From NCBI GenBank assembly GCA_029880545.1, contig JAOUOD010000003.1:223501-287500 (forward strand): DNA of 64,000 nucleotides, written 5' to 3'. Made by a program: the position numbers and the translations under genes. Position 1 is the stretch's first letter; the number at the start of each line of letters is the position of its first letter. The notes below the pieces were generated by a model, which did not search any database, had not been told where the DNA came from, and saw only the letters and a list, made by a program, of their open reading frames with translations. Below are positions 17,178 to 27,037 of the stretch, piece after piece. The DNA is from Gammaproteobacteria bacterium. Its GTDB lineage: Bacteria > Pseudomonadota > Gammaproteobacteria > Acidiferrobacterales > SZUA-150.

Positions 17178-18743
17178 ATGCGTTACGGGTTACTGGTTGC
17201 ATTACTGGTCAGTGTTCCCCGGGTCCTGGCTTCTGCGGAAGCCGGCAATCCGGGCACTGCCGACGTTGCCAAACTGTACACAACTCATTGTGCATCCTGT
17301 CATGGCACTGATCGCCTGGGCTCCATGGGGCCGGCGCTGCTACCGGAAAATCTTGGTCGACTGAAAAAGCCCATGGCCGAGCAGGTTGTTGCCAAGGGGC
17401 GCGCGGCAACACAAATGCCGGGCTTTGCCGACAAGCTCAAACCGGGGCAAATCACTTCGCTGGTGGATTATGTCTATTCGCCCCTGGCCAGTGTGCCGGA
17501 CTGGGGCATGAAAGAGATCAAGGCCAGTCATGTACGCCATTACGATGTGAACAAGCTGTCTTCATCCATGACCTACAAGGCCGACCCGCTGAACCTGTTT
17601 ATTGTTGTTGAACTGGGTGATCACCATGCCACGGTGCTGGATGGCGACAAGCTGGAACCGATTCATCGTTTTGCCACGCGCTTTGCCCTGCATGGCGGAC
17701 CCAAGTATTCACCGGATGGCCGGTTTGTCTATTTTGCCTCGCGCGACGGCTGGATCAGCAAGTTCGACATGTACAACCTGAAGACCGTTGCCGAAGTGCG
17801 TGCCGGTATCAATACCCGCAATCTTGCCGTGTCCGGTGATGGCCGTTACGCCATGGTGGCCAATTACCTGCCGCATACACTGGTGGTGCTGGATACCGAA
17901 ACGTTACAACCCATTAGCGTCATCCCGGTCAGGAACGAGCAGGGCAAGAGTTCGCGTGTCAGTGCCGTGTATACGGCATCACCAAGAGAAAGTTTTGTTG
18001 CCGCGCTTAAGGACATCCCGGAAGTCTGGGAAATCAGTTATTCGGACAATCCCGAGCCGGTGTACAAGGGCCTGGTGCATGACTACCGCTACAAGGAAGG
18101 CCTCGCAGACGAGAGCCGGTTCCCGGTTCGCAGTATCCCGCTGGAAGATTACCTCGATGACTTCTTTTTCGATCAGTCCTACACGCACCTGATGGGCGCG
18201 GCGCGCAACGGCAAGAATGGCCAGGTGGTTAACATGAATATCCGGCGCAAGATTGCTGATCTTGATTTGACCGGCCTGCCGCACCTGGGTTCAGGAATTA
18301 CCTGGGACTACAAGGGCAAGCCGGTGCTGGCGACGCCCAACCTGAAAAAGAATGAAATCAGCATCATTGATATGAAGACCTGGAAAACCATCAAGCGCAT
18401 CGAAACGCAGGGCCCGGGATTTTTCATGCGCAGTCATGAAAACACAGATTACGCCTGGGCCGATGTGTTTTTCGGTCCCAACAAGGATGTCGTGCATATC
18501 ATCGACAAGCGCACGCTCGAGATCGTCAAGACGCTGCGACCAGAGCCGGGCAAAACCGCGGCTCACGTGGAGTTTGATCGTCACGGGCGTTACGCCTTAT
18601 TAAGCATATGGGACGATGACGGCGCGCTGGTGATTTATGACAGCCAGAGCCTGAAAGAGCTGAAGCGCATTCCCATGAAAAAGCCGTCCGGCAAGTACAA
18701 CGTCTATAACAAGACACGGCTGTCGTCCGGAACCAGTCACTGA
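17178..18743 (+). CDS. nirN: NirN, dihydro-heme d1 dehydrogenase (cytochrome cd1-like)
   Basis: Periplasmic cytochrome cd1 homologue that performs the last oxidation in heme d1 synthesis and helps hand the cofactor to NirS. The 521-residue product has a signal peptide (about 1-19), a cytochrome c domain with CASCH at 38-42, and an eight-blade propeller including DGRFVYFASRDGW, HLGSGITWDYKGKPV and SGKYNVYNKT near the end. It differs from NirS in lacking the [11 protein letters not shown] and HDGGWD segments, which argues for NirN rather than a second nitrite reductase. The frame is open upstream into nirJ, but the ATG at 17178 is the one that starts a signal peptide. It closes the nir cluster. 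Confidence 0.92.
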   Translation: MRYGLLVALLVSVPRVLASAEAGNPGTADVAKLYTTHCASCHGTDRLGSMGPALLPENLGRLKKPMAEQVVAKGRAATQMPGFADKLKPGQITSLVDYVYSPLASVPDWGMKEIKASHVRHYDVNKLSSSMTYKADPLNLFIVVELGDHHATVLDGDKLEPIHRFATRFALHGGPKYSPDGRFVYFASRDGWISKFDMYNLKTVAEVRAGINTRNLAVSGDGRYAMVANYLPHTLVVLDTETLQPISVIPVRNEQGKSSRVSAVYTASPRESFVAALKDIPEVWEISYSDNPEPVYKGLVHDYRYKEGLADESRFPVRSIPLEDYLDDFFFDQSYTHLMGAARNGKNGQVVNMNIRRKIADLDLTGLPHLGSGITWDYKGKPVLATPNLKKNEISIIDMKTWKTIKRIETQGPGFFMRSHENTDYAWADVFFGPNKDVVHIIDKRTLEIVKTLRPEPGKTAAHVEFDRHGRYALLSIWDDDGALVIYDSQSLKELKRIPMKKPSGKYNVYNKTRLSSGTSH

Positions 18744-18783
18744 CGGGGATCGACTTTACTAGACCCGGTTCCGGCAGCGGTTT

Positions 18784-19494
18784 ATGCTCCGGCCCATGTC
18801 AGAATTGAGTCAGCTAGATTTATCCCGCCTGCGCCAGTACCGCACCCACCTGTTTTACGAAGGCAGCAGTACCCGTCCGGAAGTGGCCTTGATCGAGTAC
18901 CAGGGTGAAAAAGCCGTGCTCAAGGACTTCAATGCCGGTCACGGCGGCTTTGGTTTCCTGTTCGGGCCATTACTCATCTGGCGCGAGGTCCGCGCCCTGC
19001 GATACCTGGAAGGCGTTCCGGGTATCCCGAGACTGCTGTCCCGGCCCAATCGCCGGGCGGTATTGATGCAGCACATTGACGGACGCACCGCCAAGGCCGT
19101 GCCCAAGGGTGAGTTGGGCGCCGACTTTTTTGTGCGTATGACCGAGCGGATTAATGCCATGCATGATCGTGGCGTGGTGCACTGTGACCTGCGCAGTGGC
19201 GGTAACACTATAATAGATAATGATGGAAACCCGTATTTTATCGATTTTGTCTCGCACCTGCGCCGCGGTGGTCGCTGGAATCCCGTCGGTCGCTGGGTAT
19301 TTCGCCAGTTTGAAATTGCCGATCACATTGCCATTATCCGGCTCAAGCGCCGGCTGGCGCCGGGACTGCTGACCGAGGCGGACCAGGCGCTGCTGGATCT
19401 GGACAAAAACCATCCCATTGCCCGTAGTGCCCGCTTTGTCGGCCACGGTATTCGCCGGGTATTGCAGTTGATTCTGGGCAAACCCCGACTTTAA
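18784..19494 (+). CDS. Protein-kinase-fold protein (RIO/WaaP-like, unknown substrate)
   Basis: A 236-residue protein with a small protein-kinase-like fold. An N-lobe Lys appears in KAVLKDF (about 47), a glycine-rich GHGGFGFLFG segment follows, and the catalytic loop HCDLRSGGNTII (about 140-151) plus the DFG-like YFIDF motif (about 158-162) are recognisable. These match RIO-type and lipopolysaccharide core heptose kinase (WaaP) relatives. Many such genes in gammaproteobacteria are annotated as serine/threonine or LPS kinases of unknown target. It sits 40 bases after nirN but before rpe, so the link to either is unclear. An in-frame ATG at 18796 is an alternative start. Confidence 0.75.
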   Translation: MLRPMSELSQLDLSRLRQYRTHLFYEGSSTRPEVALIEYQGEKAVLKDFNAGHGGFGFLFGPLLIWREVRALRYLEGVPGIPRLLSRPNRRAVLMQHIDGRTAKAVPKGELGADFFVRMTERINAMHDRGVVHCDLRSGGNTIIDNDGNPYFIDFVSHLRRGGRWNPVGRWVFRQFEIADHIAIIRLKRRLAPGLLTEADQALLDLDKNHPIARSARFVGHGIRRVLQLILGKPRL

Positions 19495-19625
19495 GGGTTT
19501 TTTCCCGGCCCGTTGGGGCTGCAAAGCCCGGAATGTTCGGGTAAAGTCCGCGTTCACATTTTTTTGGCCGCGCCACGGCAGTGCCGGTTTGGGCGCGAAA
19601 ACTGACATTTTAGGAAGGCAAGCTC

Positions 19626-20318
19626 ATGGCTGATTTCAAGATTGCACCGTCTATTCTTTCCGCGGATTTCGCCCGCCTGGGTGAGGAAGTGGACAACGTC
19701 ATCAAGTCCGGTGCCGATATTGTGCACTTTGATGTCATGGACAATCACTACGTGCCCAACCTGACTATTGGCCCGCTGGTGTGCGAAGCCCTGCGCAAGC
19801 ATGGCGTAACGGCCGAGATCGATGTGCACCTGATGGTGAAGCCGGTGGATCGTATTATCCCGGATTTTGCCAAGGCCGGTGCCAGCTACATTACATTCCA
19901 CCCGGAAGCCTCCGAGCATGTCGATCGCTCGCTGCAACTGATTCGTGAATTGGGCTGCAAGTCCGGCCTGGTATTCAACCCGGCGACACCGCTGGACGTA
20001 CTGAAGTACGTCATCGACAAGGTCGACATGGTGCTGCTCATGTCGGTTAACCCCGGCTTTGGCGGCCAGTCCTTCATTCCTTCAGCGCTGGACAAGCTGC
20101 GCGAGGCACGCAAGATCATCGACGACTCCGGTCGCGATATTCGCCTGGAAATTGATGGCGGCGTCAAAGTGGACAATATTCGTGAAATCGCTGAAGCCGG
20201 TGCGGACACCTTTGTTGCCGGTTCCGCCATCTTCGGCGCCAAGAATGACTCCGATGCCAATGTCTACGACACGGTGATCAAGGCCATGCGAGACGAGCTG
20301 GCCAAGTCTGGCAAGTAA
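19626..20318 (+). CDS. rpe: Ribulose-phosphate 3-epimerase
   Basis: Interconverts D-ribulose 5-phosphate and D-xylulose 5-phosphate in the pentose phosphate pathway. The 230-residue TIM barrel has the family motifs [37 protein letters not shown] and [14 protein letters not shown], plus EIDGGVK. Metal and catalytic residues (H, D, H, D in these motifs) are present. AGGAAGG precedes the ATG. It is followed after 18 bases by gph, a common pairing. Cytoplasmic, normal length. Confidence 0.98.
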   Translation: MADFKIAPSILSADFARLGEEVDNVIKSGADIVHFDVMDNHYVPNLTIGPLVCEALRKHGVTAEIDVHLMVKPVDRIIPDFAKAGASYITFHPEASEHVDRSLQLIRELGCKSGLVFNPATPLDVLKYVIDKVDMVLLMSVNPGFGGQSFIPSALDKLREARKIIDDSGRDIRLEIDGGVKVDNIREIAEAGADTFVAGSAIFGAKNDSDANVYDTVIKAMRDELAKSGK

Positions 20319-20336
20319 CCGGAGTACCAGGGAGCC

Positions 20337-21029
20337 ATGATCAACAAACCGGAAATGATCCTGATCGACGTGGATGGCACGCTGGTGGACAGCGTGCCTG
20401 ATCTTGCTTATTGCGTCGATGAGATGATGAAAGCCGTGGGTCGCCCGGAACATGGCGAGGCTGCAGTACGCAACTGGGTAGGCAACGGCGTTGAGCGACT
20501 GGTACGGCGGGCCCTGGTCGGGCAGCTGGATGGCGAGCCGGATGATGCTGACTTCGACGAGGCCTACCCGATATTTCTCGACCTGTATGCGGAAAATACC
20601 AGCAAGCGCAGCTGCCTGTACCCGGGCGTGAAAGAGGCGCTGGACTATATGAAGGGCGAAAGTTATCAGCTTGGCTGTGTAACCAACAAGGCGGCACAGT
20701 TTACCGAGCCGTTACTGGCCGACCTGGGCGTGAAGGATTATTTTGGAATTCTGGTTTGCGGTGATACGCTGATGAAGAAGAAGCCGGACCCGCTGCCGCT
20801 GCTGCATTCGGCCCGGCATTTTGGTGCGGCGCCGGAGCGCAGTCTCATGATTGGTGACTCCATCAGCGACGTCAAGGCGGCCCGGGCAGCCGGTTTCCAG
20901 ATTGTGTGCATGAGCTATGGCTACAACCACGGCGTTGATATCCGCGAGGCTGAACCTGATGCGGTCATGGACTCCATGATCGAGATCCGGGAGTTGCTGG
21001 AAAATGCGCAAGAACTGAAAGCCGGGTAA
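20337..21029 (+). CDS. gph: Phosphoglycolate phosphatase (HAD family)
   Basis: Removes phosphate from 2-phosphoglycolate, a product of DNA repair and of oxygenase activity of RuBisCO. The 230-residue protein has the HAD nucleophile motif DVDGTLVDS near 12-20, motif II VTNKA, a Lys in the KKKPDP stretch, and motif IV MIGDSISDV. It belongs to the rpe-gph-trpE gene order known in pseudomonads and relatives. The ATG at 20337 is preceded by GGAG. Cytoplasmic. Length matches Gph. Confidence 0.95.
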   Translation: MINKPEMILIDVDGTLVDSVPDLAYCVDEMMKAVGRPEHGEAAVRNWVGNGVERLVRRALVGQLDGEPDDADFDEAYPIFLDLYAENTSKRSCLYPGVKEALDYMKGESYQLGCVTNKAAQFTEPLLADLGVKDYFGILVCGDTLMKKKPDPLPLLHSARHFGAAPERSLMIGDSISDVKAARAAGFQIVCMSYGYNHGVDIREAEPDAVMDSMIEIRELLENAQELKAG

Positions 21030-21088
21030 GATAGCTGGCAGAATGTCACGTTGACAGGATCATTCCAAAAGCATCACCAGGAAAGAAT

Positions 21089-21139
21089 ATGAAACAACAA
21101 CACATGGAATTGCTGAAAGGTCGATGGCGGGGTTGGTAG
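21089..21139 (+). CDS. trpL: Candidate trp operon leader peptide (two Trp codons at the end)
   Basis: A 16-codon open frame, MKQQHMELLKGRWRGW followed by TAG, lies 50 bases before trpE and is preceded by an AGGA-like ribosome site. The two Trp codons near the end, one of them last before the stop, are what a ribosome-stalling attenuator would have. The leader start (21094-21104) can pair with 21155-21165 over 11 bases, and a small hairpin at 21142-21152 is followed by TTTT. A strong GC-rich terminator is not seen, so the exact mechanism is unclear. I infer the function from position and codon content only. Confidence 0.55.
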   Translation: MKQQHMELLKGRWRGW

Positions 21140-21165
21140 TTACCGTTTCGGTTTTGTGTTGTTGT
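21094..21165 (+). promoter_or_regulatory. Possible trp attenuator region
   Basis: The 11-base arms 21094-21104 and 21155-21165 are exact reverse complements and enclose the Trp codons of the leader peptide. A ribosome moving through the leader would break this pairing. A weak 4-bp hairpin followed by T residues (about 21142-21155) lies inside. A TTGACA -35-like hexamer is at 21051-21056 without a clear -10 partner. Confidence 0.4.
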
Positions 21166-21189
21166 CAGAAATTATAATGGTGATCATTC

Positions 21190-22665
21190 ATGGACAAATT
21201 ACGTTTTCAGGCGCTGGCCGCCGAGGGCTATAACCGCATTCCGCTCATGCGCGAGGTGCTGGCCGACCTCGATACACCCTTAAGTACCTATATCAAGCTG
21301 GCCAAGGGGCCATATTCCTATCTTTTTGAGTCAGTCCAGGGCGGCGAGAAATGGGGGCGTTACTCCATTATCGGACTGCCTTGCCGTACCGTGCTCAGTG
21401 TTCGCGGTTTTGATATCGAGATATCGCGTGACGGCAACGTGATTGAACGCGAAACCGTTACCGATCCGCTGCGTTATATTCGTGACTTCAGGCAACGTTA
21501 CCGTATGCCCGAGATTGACGACTTGCCGCGATTCACCGGCGGACTGGTTGGCTACTTTGCCTATGAGACTGTTCGCTACATTGAGCCGCGCCTGCGTACC
21601 GAGCGCAAACCGGACACCATTGATTCGGCAGATATCATGTTAATGGTATCGGATGAAGTAGTGGTGTTCGATAATCTCGCCGGCAAGCTTTATATCGTTA
21701 TTCATGTCAACCCTGAAATTGATGATGCCTATGACCGCGCCAATGCGCGACTTGATGAACTGGCAGCACGCCTGCATGGCCCGCTCCCGGATTCGGGCAA
21801 CGACCATGAACCAGGCAGCGTAAATGAAGACGATTTTGCATCCGGTTTTCCCGAGCAGAAATTCATGACCGCGGTCGAGCGTGCCAAGAAGTACATTCAT
21901 GACGGCGATATCATGCAGGTAGTGCTGTCACAACGCATGTCGATCCCGTTTGCAGCGCCACCGCTGGATCTGTATCGCGCGTTGCGCAGCCTGAATCCTT
22001 CGCCGTACATGTACTTCATGGATATTGGCAACAGCCATATTGTCGGTTCATCGCCGGAAATCCTGGCTCGCCTGGAAGATGGCGAGGTTACGGTTCGGCC
22101 CATAGCCGGGACACGCCGGCGCGGCCATACGGAGGCCGAGGACAAGGCCATGGAAGTCGAGCTGCTTGCCGATCCCAAGGAGCGCGCCGAGCACATCATG
22201 CTGATGGACCTGGGTCGTAACGATATTGGCCGTGTGGCAGAAATCGGTTCGGTAGAAGTGACTGACCAGATGGCCATCGAGCGCTATTCGCACGTGATGC
22301 ATATCGTGTCCAATGTCACCGGCAAGCTGGAAGATGGCTATGACGCCATTGATGTATTGCGCGCAACATTCCCTGCCGGTACCGTCAGCGGCGCGCCCAA
22401 GGTAAGGGCAATGGAGATCATTGATGAGTTTGAACCGGCCCGGCGCGGCATTTATGCCGGCGCGGTCGGTTATATCGGCTGGAACGGCAACATGGATACC
22501 GCCATTGCCATACGCACCGCGGTGATCAAGGACGGCATGCTGTATATTCAGGCGGGCGCCGGCATAGTCGCCGACTCGCAGCCGCAGATGGAATGGAAGG
22601 AAACCATGAACAAGGGTCGGGCTATATTTCGTGCTGTCAGCCATGCTGTAGCCGGATTAAGGTAA
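21190..22665 (+). CDS. trpE: Anthranilate synthase component I
   Basis: Chorismate-binding subunit that forms anthranilate, the first committed step to tryptophan, using ammonia from TrpG. The 491-residue protein has the chorismate-binding signatures [18 protein letters not shown]-like [37 protein letters not shown] and [20 protein letters not shown]. An LLES-type Trp feedback element is seen early as YLFESVQGG. The candidate Trp-rich leader lies just upstream. It is followed by trpG after 10 bases. Assignment as TrpE rather than PabB is supported by the trpE-trpG-trpD-trpC order. Confidence 0.97.
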   Translation: MDKLRFQALAAEGYNRIPLMREVLADLDTPLSTYIKLAKGPYSYLFESVQGGEKWGRYSIIGLPCRTVLSVRGFDIEISRDGNVIERETVTDPLRYIRDFRQRYRMPEIDDLPRFTGGLVGYFAYETVRYIEPRLRTERKPDTIDSADIMLMVSDEVVVFDNLAGKLYIVIHVNPEIDDAYDRANARLDELAARLHGPLPDSGNDHEPGSVNEDDFASGFPEQKFMTAVERAKKYIHDGDIMQVVLSQRMSIPFAAPPLDLYRALRSLNPSPYMYFMDIGNSHIVGSSPEILARLEDGEVTVRPIAGTRRRGHTEAEDKAMEVELLADPKERAEHIMLMDLGRNDIGRVAEIGSVEVTDQMAIERYSHVMHIVSNVTGKLEDGYDAIDVLRATFPAGTVSGAPKVRAMEIIDEFEPARRGIYAGAVGYIGWNGNMDTAIAIRTAVIKDGMLYIQAGAGIVADSQPQMEWKETMNKGRAIFRAVSHAVAGLR

Positions 22666-22675
22666 GGGGATCGCC

Positions 22676-23239
22676 ATGTTACTGATGATTGATAATTACG
22701 ATTCCTTTACCTACAACCTGGTGCAGTACCTGGGTGAGCTGGGGCAGGATGTGCACGTTTATCGCAATGACCAGATCGGCATTGAGCGCATGGAACAGTT
22801 GAACCCGGATCATATCGTGATATCGCCGGGACCTTGTACGCCCAATGAAGCCGGCATCTCCGTTGCGGCGATCAGGCACTTTGCCGGCAAGGTACCGATA
22901 CTCGGAGTGTGTCTCGGCCATCAGAGTATTGGCCAGGCATTCGGCGGCAAAATCATTCATGCCAGGCAAATCATGCACGGCAAGACGTCAATGATTCATC
23001 ATGATGATCGCGGTGTATTCTTTGGGTTAAGCAACCCCTTCGAGGCGACTCGTTATCATTCACTGGTTATCGAGCGCGAAAGCCTGCCGGAGTGCCTGGA
23101 AATTTCAGCATGGACCGATGATGGTGAAATCATGGGTGTGCGTCACAAGCAACTGGCAGTGGAAGGTGTGCAATTTCACCCGGAATCAATACTGACCAGG
23201 CACGGCCACGACATGCTGCGCAATTTTGTTGGCAGCTAG
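22676..23239 (+). CDS. trpG: Anthranilate synthase component II (glutamine amidotransferase)
   Basis: Class I glutamine amidotransferase that feeds ammonia to TrpE (and often to PabB). The 187-residue product shows [27 protein letters not shown], the nucleophile motif GVCLGHQ with Cys near 79, and the HPES triad part FHPESILT near the C terminus. GGGGATCG precedes the ATG region. Cytoplasmic. It lies between trpE and trpD in a tight operon. Confidence 0.97.
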   Translation: MLLMIDNYDSFTYNLVQYLGELGQDVHVYRNDQIGIERMEQLNPDHIVISPGPCTPNEAGISVAAIRHFAGKVPILGVCLGHQSIGQAFGGKIIHARQIMHGKTSMIHHDDRGVFFGLSNPFEATRYHSLVIERESLPECLEISAWTDDGEIMGVRHKQLAVEGVQFHPESILTRHGHDMLRNFVGS

Positions 23240-23254
23240 GACAAGGGGGTAACA

Positions 23255-24277
23255 ATGGATATGCAACAGGCAATCAAGGCGCTAACCGAACGTCGTGACC
23301 TTGGCAGTGATGACATGCGCGCGGTGATGCGCTTGATCATGACCGGCGAGGCAACACAGGCGCAGATCGGCGGCTTCCTGATTGGTTTGCGCATGAAGGG
23401 CGAAACCGTGGATGAAATTGCCGCTGCCGCAACGGTAATGCGCGAACTGGCCGCCCATGTTGGAGTTAGTGGACCTCACCTGGTGGATACCTGTGGTACC
23501 GGCGGTGATGGCGCCAGCACGTTTAATATTTCCACGGCGTCGGCATTTGTTGCTGCAGCGGCCGGCGCCCGGGTGGCCAAGCATGGCAATCGATCGATCT
23601 CATCGAAGTCGGGCAGTGCCGACGTACTGGAAGCGGCCGGGGTGAATCTCGAATTGACGCCGGAGCAGGTGGCGGAATGTGTGAACGAAATTGGCGTCGG
23701 GTTCATGTTTGCACCGAAACATCATGGCGCCATGAAACACGCTATTGGACCACGCCGGGAAATGGGTGTGCGTACCATCTTTAATGTGCTGGGCCCGTTG
23801 ACCAATCCGGCCAATGCGCCAAACCAGGTGCTGGGCGTATTCAGCAAGGACCTGGTCGAGCCCATGGCGCAGGTGTTGCACAAGCTTGGCAGTGAACATG
23901 TTATGGTGGTGCACGCCGACGACGGCATGGATGAAATCAGCATTGTCGCACCGACGCATGTCGCCGAACTGAAGGATGGCAAGGTAAAGACGTACACGCT
24001 GAAACCGGAAGACCTGGATATTGCCGCCGGTGATATCAAGGCGCTGGCGGTTGATGGTGTTGAAGCAAGCCTGGCGCGGGTCAAGGCAGTACTGGAAAAT
24101 GAAGCCGGGCCGTCGCGCGACATCGTTGCGCTGAATGCCGGCGCGGCCATTTACGTGGCAGGGTTGACAGACAGCCTGCAGGCAGGTGTCGACAAGGCAT
24201 TGCAGGTTATTGCTGATGGTAGTGCCCGCAAAAAACTGGATCAACTGGTTGAATTGAGCAGCAGGCTCGGCCAGTAA
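23255..24277 (+). CDS. trpD: Anthranilate phosphoribosyltransferase
   Basis: Joins anthranilate and PRPP to form N-(5-phosphoribosyl)anthranilate. The 340-residue protein has the PRPP loop [37 protein letters not shown], and [12 protein letters not shown]. The DD pair of the metal site is in [18 protein letters not shown] precedes the ATG 15 bases after trpG. It is a stand-alone TrpD rather than the fused TrpGD of enterobacteria, as in pseudomonads. Length is normal. Confidence 0.97.
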   Translation: MDMQQAIKALTERRDLGSDDMRAVMRLIMTGEATQAQIGGFLIGLRMKGETVDEIAAAATVMRELAAHVGVSGPHLVDTCGTGGDGASTFNISTASAFVAAAAGARVAKHGNRSISSKSGSADVLEAAGVNLELTPEQVAECVNEIGVGFMFAPKHHGAMKHAIGPRREMGVRTIFNVLGPLTNPANAPNQVLGVFSKDLVEPMAQVLHKLGSEHVMVVHADDGMDEISIVAPTHVAELKDGKVKTYTLKPEDLDIAAGDIKALAVDGVEASLARVKAVLENEAGPSRDIVALNAGAAIYVAGLTDSLQAGVDKALQVIADGSARKKLDQLVELSSRLGQ

Positions 24278-24317
24278 CAGCAGTCAGTAACAACAGATAG
24301 AGAGGCAGCTCGGTAAA

Positions 24318-25115
24318 GTGTCTGATACACCGGATATACTCAGAAAAATTCTTGCCCGCAAGCACGAAGAAGTTGCCGAGCGCAGCAGACAGGTTTCGCT
24401 GGCACAAATGATTGTGCATGCCGAGCAGGCACCAGCAGTACGCGGTTTTGTCGAGGCGCTGCAAAAGAAGATCGCCGCGGGCAACTCCGGCGTTATTGCC
24501 GAAATCAAGAAGGCGTCACCCAGCAAGGGCGTGTTGCGTGAAGATTTCAGGCCCGCCGAGATTGCCGACAGCTATGCAAAGAATGGCGCGGCCTGCCTGT
24601 CAGTGCTCACGGATATTGATTTTTTCCAGGGCGCGGACAGTTACCTGGTGCAGGCGCGTACTGCCTGTGACCTGCCGGTGTTGCGCAAGGAATTTATTGT
24701 TGATCCCTACCAGCTATATGAAGCGCGCGCCATGGGTGCTGATTGCATTCTGTTAATCGTAGCAGCCCTGGATGATGTCCAACTCGCGGAATTCAGCGAA
24801 CTGGCATTGCGCCTGGACATGGATGTGCTTGTGGAAGCGCATGATGCCGGTGAGCTGGAGCGGGCGTTGCTTCTGAATCTGCCCATGATCGGTATCAATA
24901 ACCGCAACCTGCATACTTTCGAAACCCGGCTTGATACCACCACGCAGTTGCTCGGTCGCATCCCCGGGCATGTACTGGTTGTTACCGAAAGCGGTATTCA
25001 CAAGCCTGACGATGTGGCGTTCATGCGCGAGCATGGAGTCAATGCGTTTCTTGTTGGTGAGGCATTTATGCGCGCCGATGATCCGGGGGCGGAACTGGCC
25101 AGGTTATTCGAATAG
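24318..25115 (+). CDS. trpC: Indole-3-glycerol phosphate synthase
   Basis: Closes the indole ring in tryptophan synthesis. The 265-residue TIM barrel shows [34 protein letters not shown], the ALLLIV-type strand [15 protein letters not shown] and [11 protein letters not shown], and VTESGIH. The start is a GTG at 24318 preceded by GAGG; no ATG fits before the conserved N terminus. It is not fused to TrpF, unlike the E. coli enzyme. It ends the trp operon; about 290 bases follow before the convergent crp gene. Confidence 0.97.
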   Translation: MSDTPDILRKILARKHEEVAERSRQVSLAQMIVHAEQAPAVRGFVEALQKKIAAGNSGVIAEIKKASPSKGVLREDFRPAEIADSYAKNGAACLSVLTDIDFFQGADSYLVQARTACDLPVLRKEFIVDPYQLYEARAMGADCILLIVAALDDVQLAEFSELALRLDMDVLVEAHDAGELERALLLNLPMIGINNRNLHTFETRLDTTTQLLGRIPGHVLVVTESGIHKPDDVAFMREHGVNAFLVGEAFMRADDPGAELARLFE

Positions 25116-25406
25116 CGTCGGCAACGCCGTCAGGCGCGTTTCTCCCAGTGAGCCATGCCCGGCATGGCTCGTTCAAAATTCCCAGGTATCGGATTGGCAC
25201 CGAGGGCGATGGCGGGAAGATTTTGTATTCAGCAGGAGCAGGCCAGCCTGTTCTTTCACGGGAATCGTTAGTGCCTGGAATTCGTCTGCTGCGGTCGACA
25301 AGCGATTTGCTGACTACAGGCCCAGCCGAAGCCGGAATGGCCGGGTTGCCGTACACGCGAATATCAAACGCGGAGCCATCCCCCGATCTCGAGGCGGAAC
25401 GCTCCT
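25116..25406. other. Convergent spacer between trpC and crp
   Basis: I see no convincing gene here. A 10-bp near-perfect inverted repeat at 25151-25171 (GAGCCATGCC and its complement) could end trpC transcription although no T run follows. The two rightward frames of about 90-160 residues that overlap this spacer have arginine/serine-rich, low-complexity translations without family motifs. Confidence 0.5.
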
Positions 25407-26042
25407 CTAGCGGGTGTTGTTGACCACGATATTGCGGCCATCAATCTGGACCAGGCCTTGGGTTTCCAGGTTCTTGAGTACCTTGCCGGCCATCTCTCGC
25501 GAGCAGTTAACCAGTTTGCCCAGCTCTTCACGAGAAATGCGTACCATCATGCCGTCCGGGTGGGTCATGGCTTCGGTATCCTTGGCCAGATCCAGCAATG
25601 CACGGGCCACGCGACCGGTGACATCAAGGAATGCAAGCTGTCCGAGTCGGCGACTGGTTTCCTTCAGGCGCTCGGCAGTCTGGCCACATAGTTGTGGCCA
25701 CATGTCCGGTTCTTCCTTGCAGAACGCGCGGAAGCTGTCGTAATCAATGCTGGCTACCTCGGTTTCGGTGCGAGTCTTTACCCAGGCGGTACGGCCTTCG
25801 CCCTTGTCGAACAGGCCCAGTTCGCCAAAGTAGGTGCCAGGGCCCAGGTAAGCCAGGATCAGCTCATTACCATCATCATCTTCCATGTAAACCATGACCG
25901 AGCCTTCGGTAATGTAATAGAGTGACTTGGGTACTGCGCCAGCGCGAACAATGAATTCCTTGGCTTTGTAGCGGCGGCGAACCGATTGTGCCAGCAGTTT
26001 TTGTACTTCGGGGGTAAGTTTGGATTCTACAATTTTCGACAC
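25407..26042 (-). CDS. crp: cAMP receptor protein-like regulator (Crp/Vfr)
   Basis: Cyclic-nucleotide-binding transcription factor, 211 residues. The cAMP-binding domain has GTYFGELGLF with E74 and R84-T85, matching the phosphate-binding E and R-S/T of Crp. The helix-turn-helix at about 169-190 contains CSREMAGKVL; the DNA-contacting R182 and E183 are kept as in E. coli Crp while the third contact Arg is Lys187. Order crp next to a yhfA-like gene is conserved in E. coli and P. aeruginosa. It is not an FNR/DNR, since there is no N-terminal Cys cluster, so it is unlikely to be the regulator of the FNR box before nirS. Confidence 0.93.
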   Translation of the reverse strand: MSKIVESKLTPEVQKLLAQSVRRRYKAKEFIVRAGAVPKSLYYITEGSVMVYMEDDDGNELILAYLGPGTYFGELGLFDKGEGRTAWVKTRTETEVASIDYDSFRAFCKEEPDMWPQLCGQTAERLKETSRRLGQLAFLDVTGRVARALLDLAKDTEAMTHPDGMMVRISREELGKLVNCSREMAGKVLKNLETQGLVQIDGRNIVVNNTR

Positions 26043-26222
26043 AACGTCTTCGTCCCTAGTCCGTGATTTTGTGCTAATTATCTAATTATATAGTGAAACG
26101 ACACGTCATACCGCGGTATCGCCCGTGACGGTTCCTGACCGATTTTTTGTATTGCAGGCGGCGACTTCGCCTTTGAAGTATTCGGTAATATACTCCGCCT
26201 CCATTGTTAGTCGGGAGGCGCC

Positions 26223-26648
26223 ATGAAAGCAAGTATTGAATGGACTGGAGACGCCGGTTTTATGGGAAAAACCGGCAGTGGCCACAGTGTGCAAATGGAT
26301 GGGCCACCGGATCATGGTGGCAAGAACCTGGGACCTAGGCCTATGGAAATGCTGTTGCTGGGCCTGGGCGGCTGCGCCGCGTTCGATGTGACGCTAATAT
26401 TGCGCCGTGGTCGACAGGAGATTATGGCTTGTCGCGCTGAAATTGAGGCCGAGCGCGCCGAGGAGGATCCAAAAGTTTTTACCCGTATCCACATGCATTT
26501 TGTGATCGAAGGTCGAGACGTGGACCCGAAACGGGTGGAGCGGGCTATTTCCCTGTCTGCAGAAAAATATTGCTCTGCCTCCATCATGCTGGCCAAAACC
26601 GCTACCATCAGCCATGATTTTGAGATTGTCGAGCTTTCAGGGCGATAA
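26223..26648 (+). CDS. yhfA: OsmC family protein, YhfA-like
   Basis: Small OsmC/Ohr-fold protein of 141 residues. The two redox cysteines of this fold are present: C51 in GLGGCAAFDV and C117 in EKYCSASIML. OsmC proteins are thiol peroxidases; YhfA itself has no proven substrate. It is divergent from crp, with 180 bases between them, the same arrangement as crp-yhfA in E. coli. A GGGAGG site precedes the ATG. It marks the left border of the pigment cluster that starts about 110 bases downstream. Confidence 0.9.
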   Translation: MKASIEWTGDAGFMGKTGSGHSVQMDGPPDHGGKNLGPRPMEMLLLGLGGCAAFDVTLILRRGRQEIMACRAEIEAERAEEDPKVFTRIHMHFVIEGRDVDPKRVERAISLSAEKYCSASIMLAKTATISHDFEIVELSGR

Positions 26649-26760
26649 TTTCTGATGGGGTCGGGCAGATGGCTGTGGTAAAGTCAGCCCCGCTGGAGAC
26701 CTTGGCCGAAGGCCGGAATCAGCGTGGCAGTATGGTTGTATTGAAGCAGGTGAGTGATAG

Positions 26761-27027
26761 ATGAGCGAAAAAACCCAGTTGGAAATAGAAGTGGCAGAGC
26801 TGATTATTGAAGCGCTGAACCTTGAAGACATTACCGTGGATGATATCGAGCCTGAAGCTGCCCTGTTCCGCGAGGGCTTGGGCCTGGATTCGATCGATGC
26901 CCTGGAGCTGTCCATGGCAGTATCACAAAAATACGGTTTCAAGATTGATTCGGATAATAAGGAAAACGCGGCTATTTTTTCCTCGTTGCGAGCCTTGAGC
27001 AAGCATATCGAGGAAAACCGGCAATAA
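26761..27027 (+). CDS. Acyl carrier protein of the aryl-polyene/resorcinol cluster
   Basis: An 88-residue acyl carrier protein. The phosphopantetheine attachment Ser is S44 in GLGLDSIDALEL. It holds the growing polyene chain during type II polyketide-like synthesis. AGGTGAG precedes the ATG. It differs from housekeeping AcpP in its N terminus and C terminus and lies with a membrane protein, ligase and DarA/DarB-like genes, all rightward with short gaps. A second acyl carrier protein is encoded on the minus strand at 36.5-36.8 kb. This corresponds to the paired ApeE/ApeF-type carriers of aryl-polyene clusters. Confidence 0.92.
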   Translation: MSEKTQLEIEVAELIIEALNLEDITVDDIEPEAALFREGLGLDSIDALELSMAVSQKYGFKIDSDNKENAAIFSSLRALSKHIEENRQ

Positions 27028-27037
27028 CCGGGAAACC

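Noticed and set aside
21171..21180. TATAAT at 21173-21178 as the trpE promoter
   Set aside because: It is only 12 bases before the trpE ATG and has no -35 partner; transcription from there would leave no ribosome site.
25407..26042. Crp-family gene as the regulator of the FNR box before nirS
   Set aside because: The cAMP-binding residues and Crp-like recognition helix are kept and no iron-sulfur Cys are present, so it is Crp/Vfr and not FNR/DNR.
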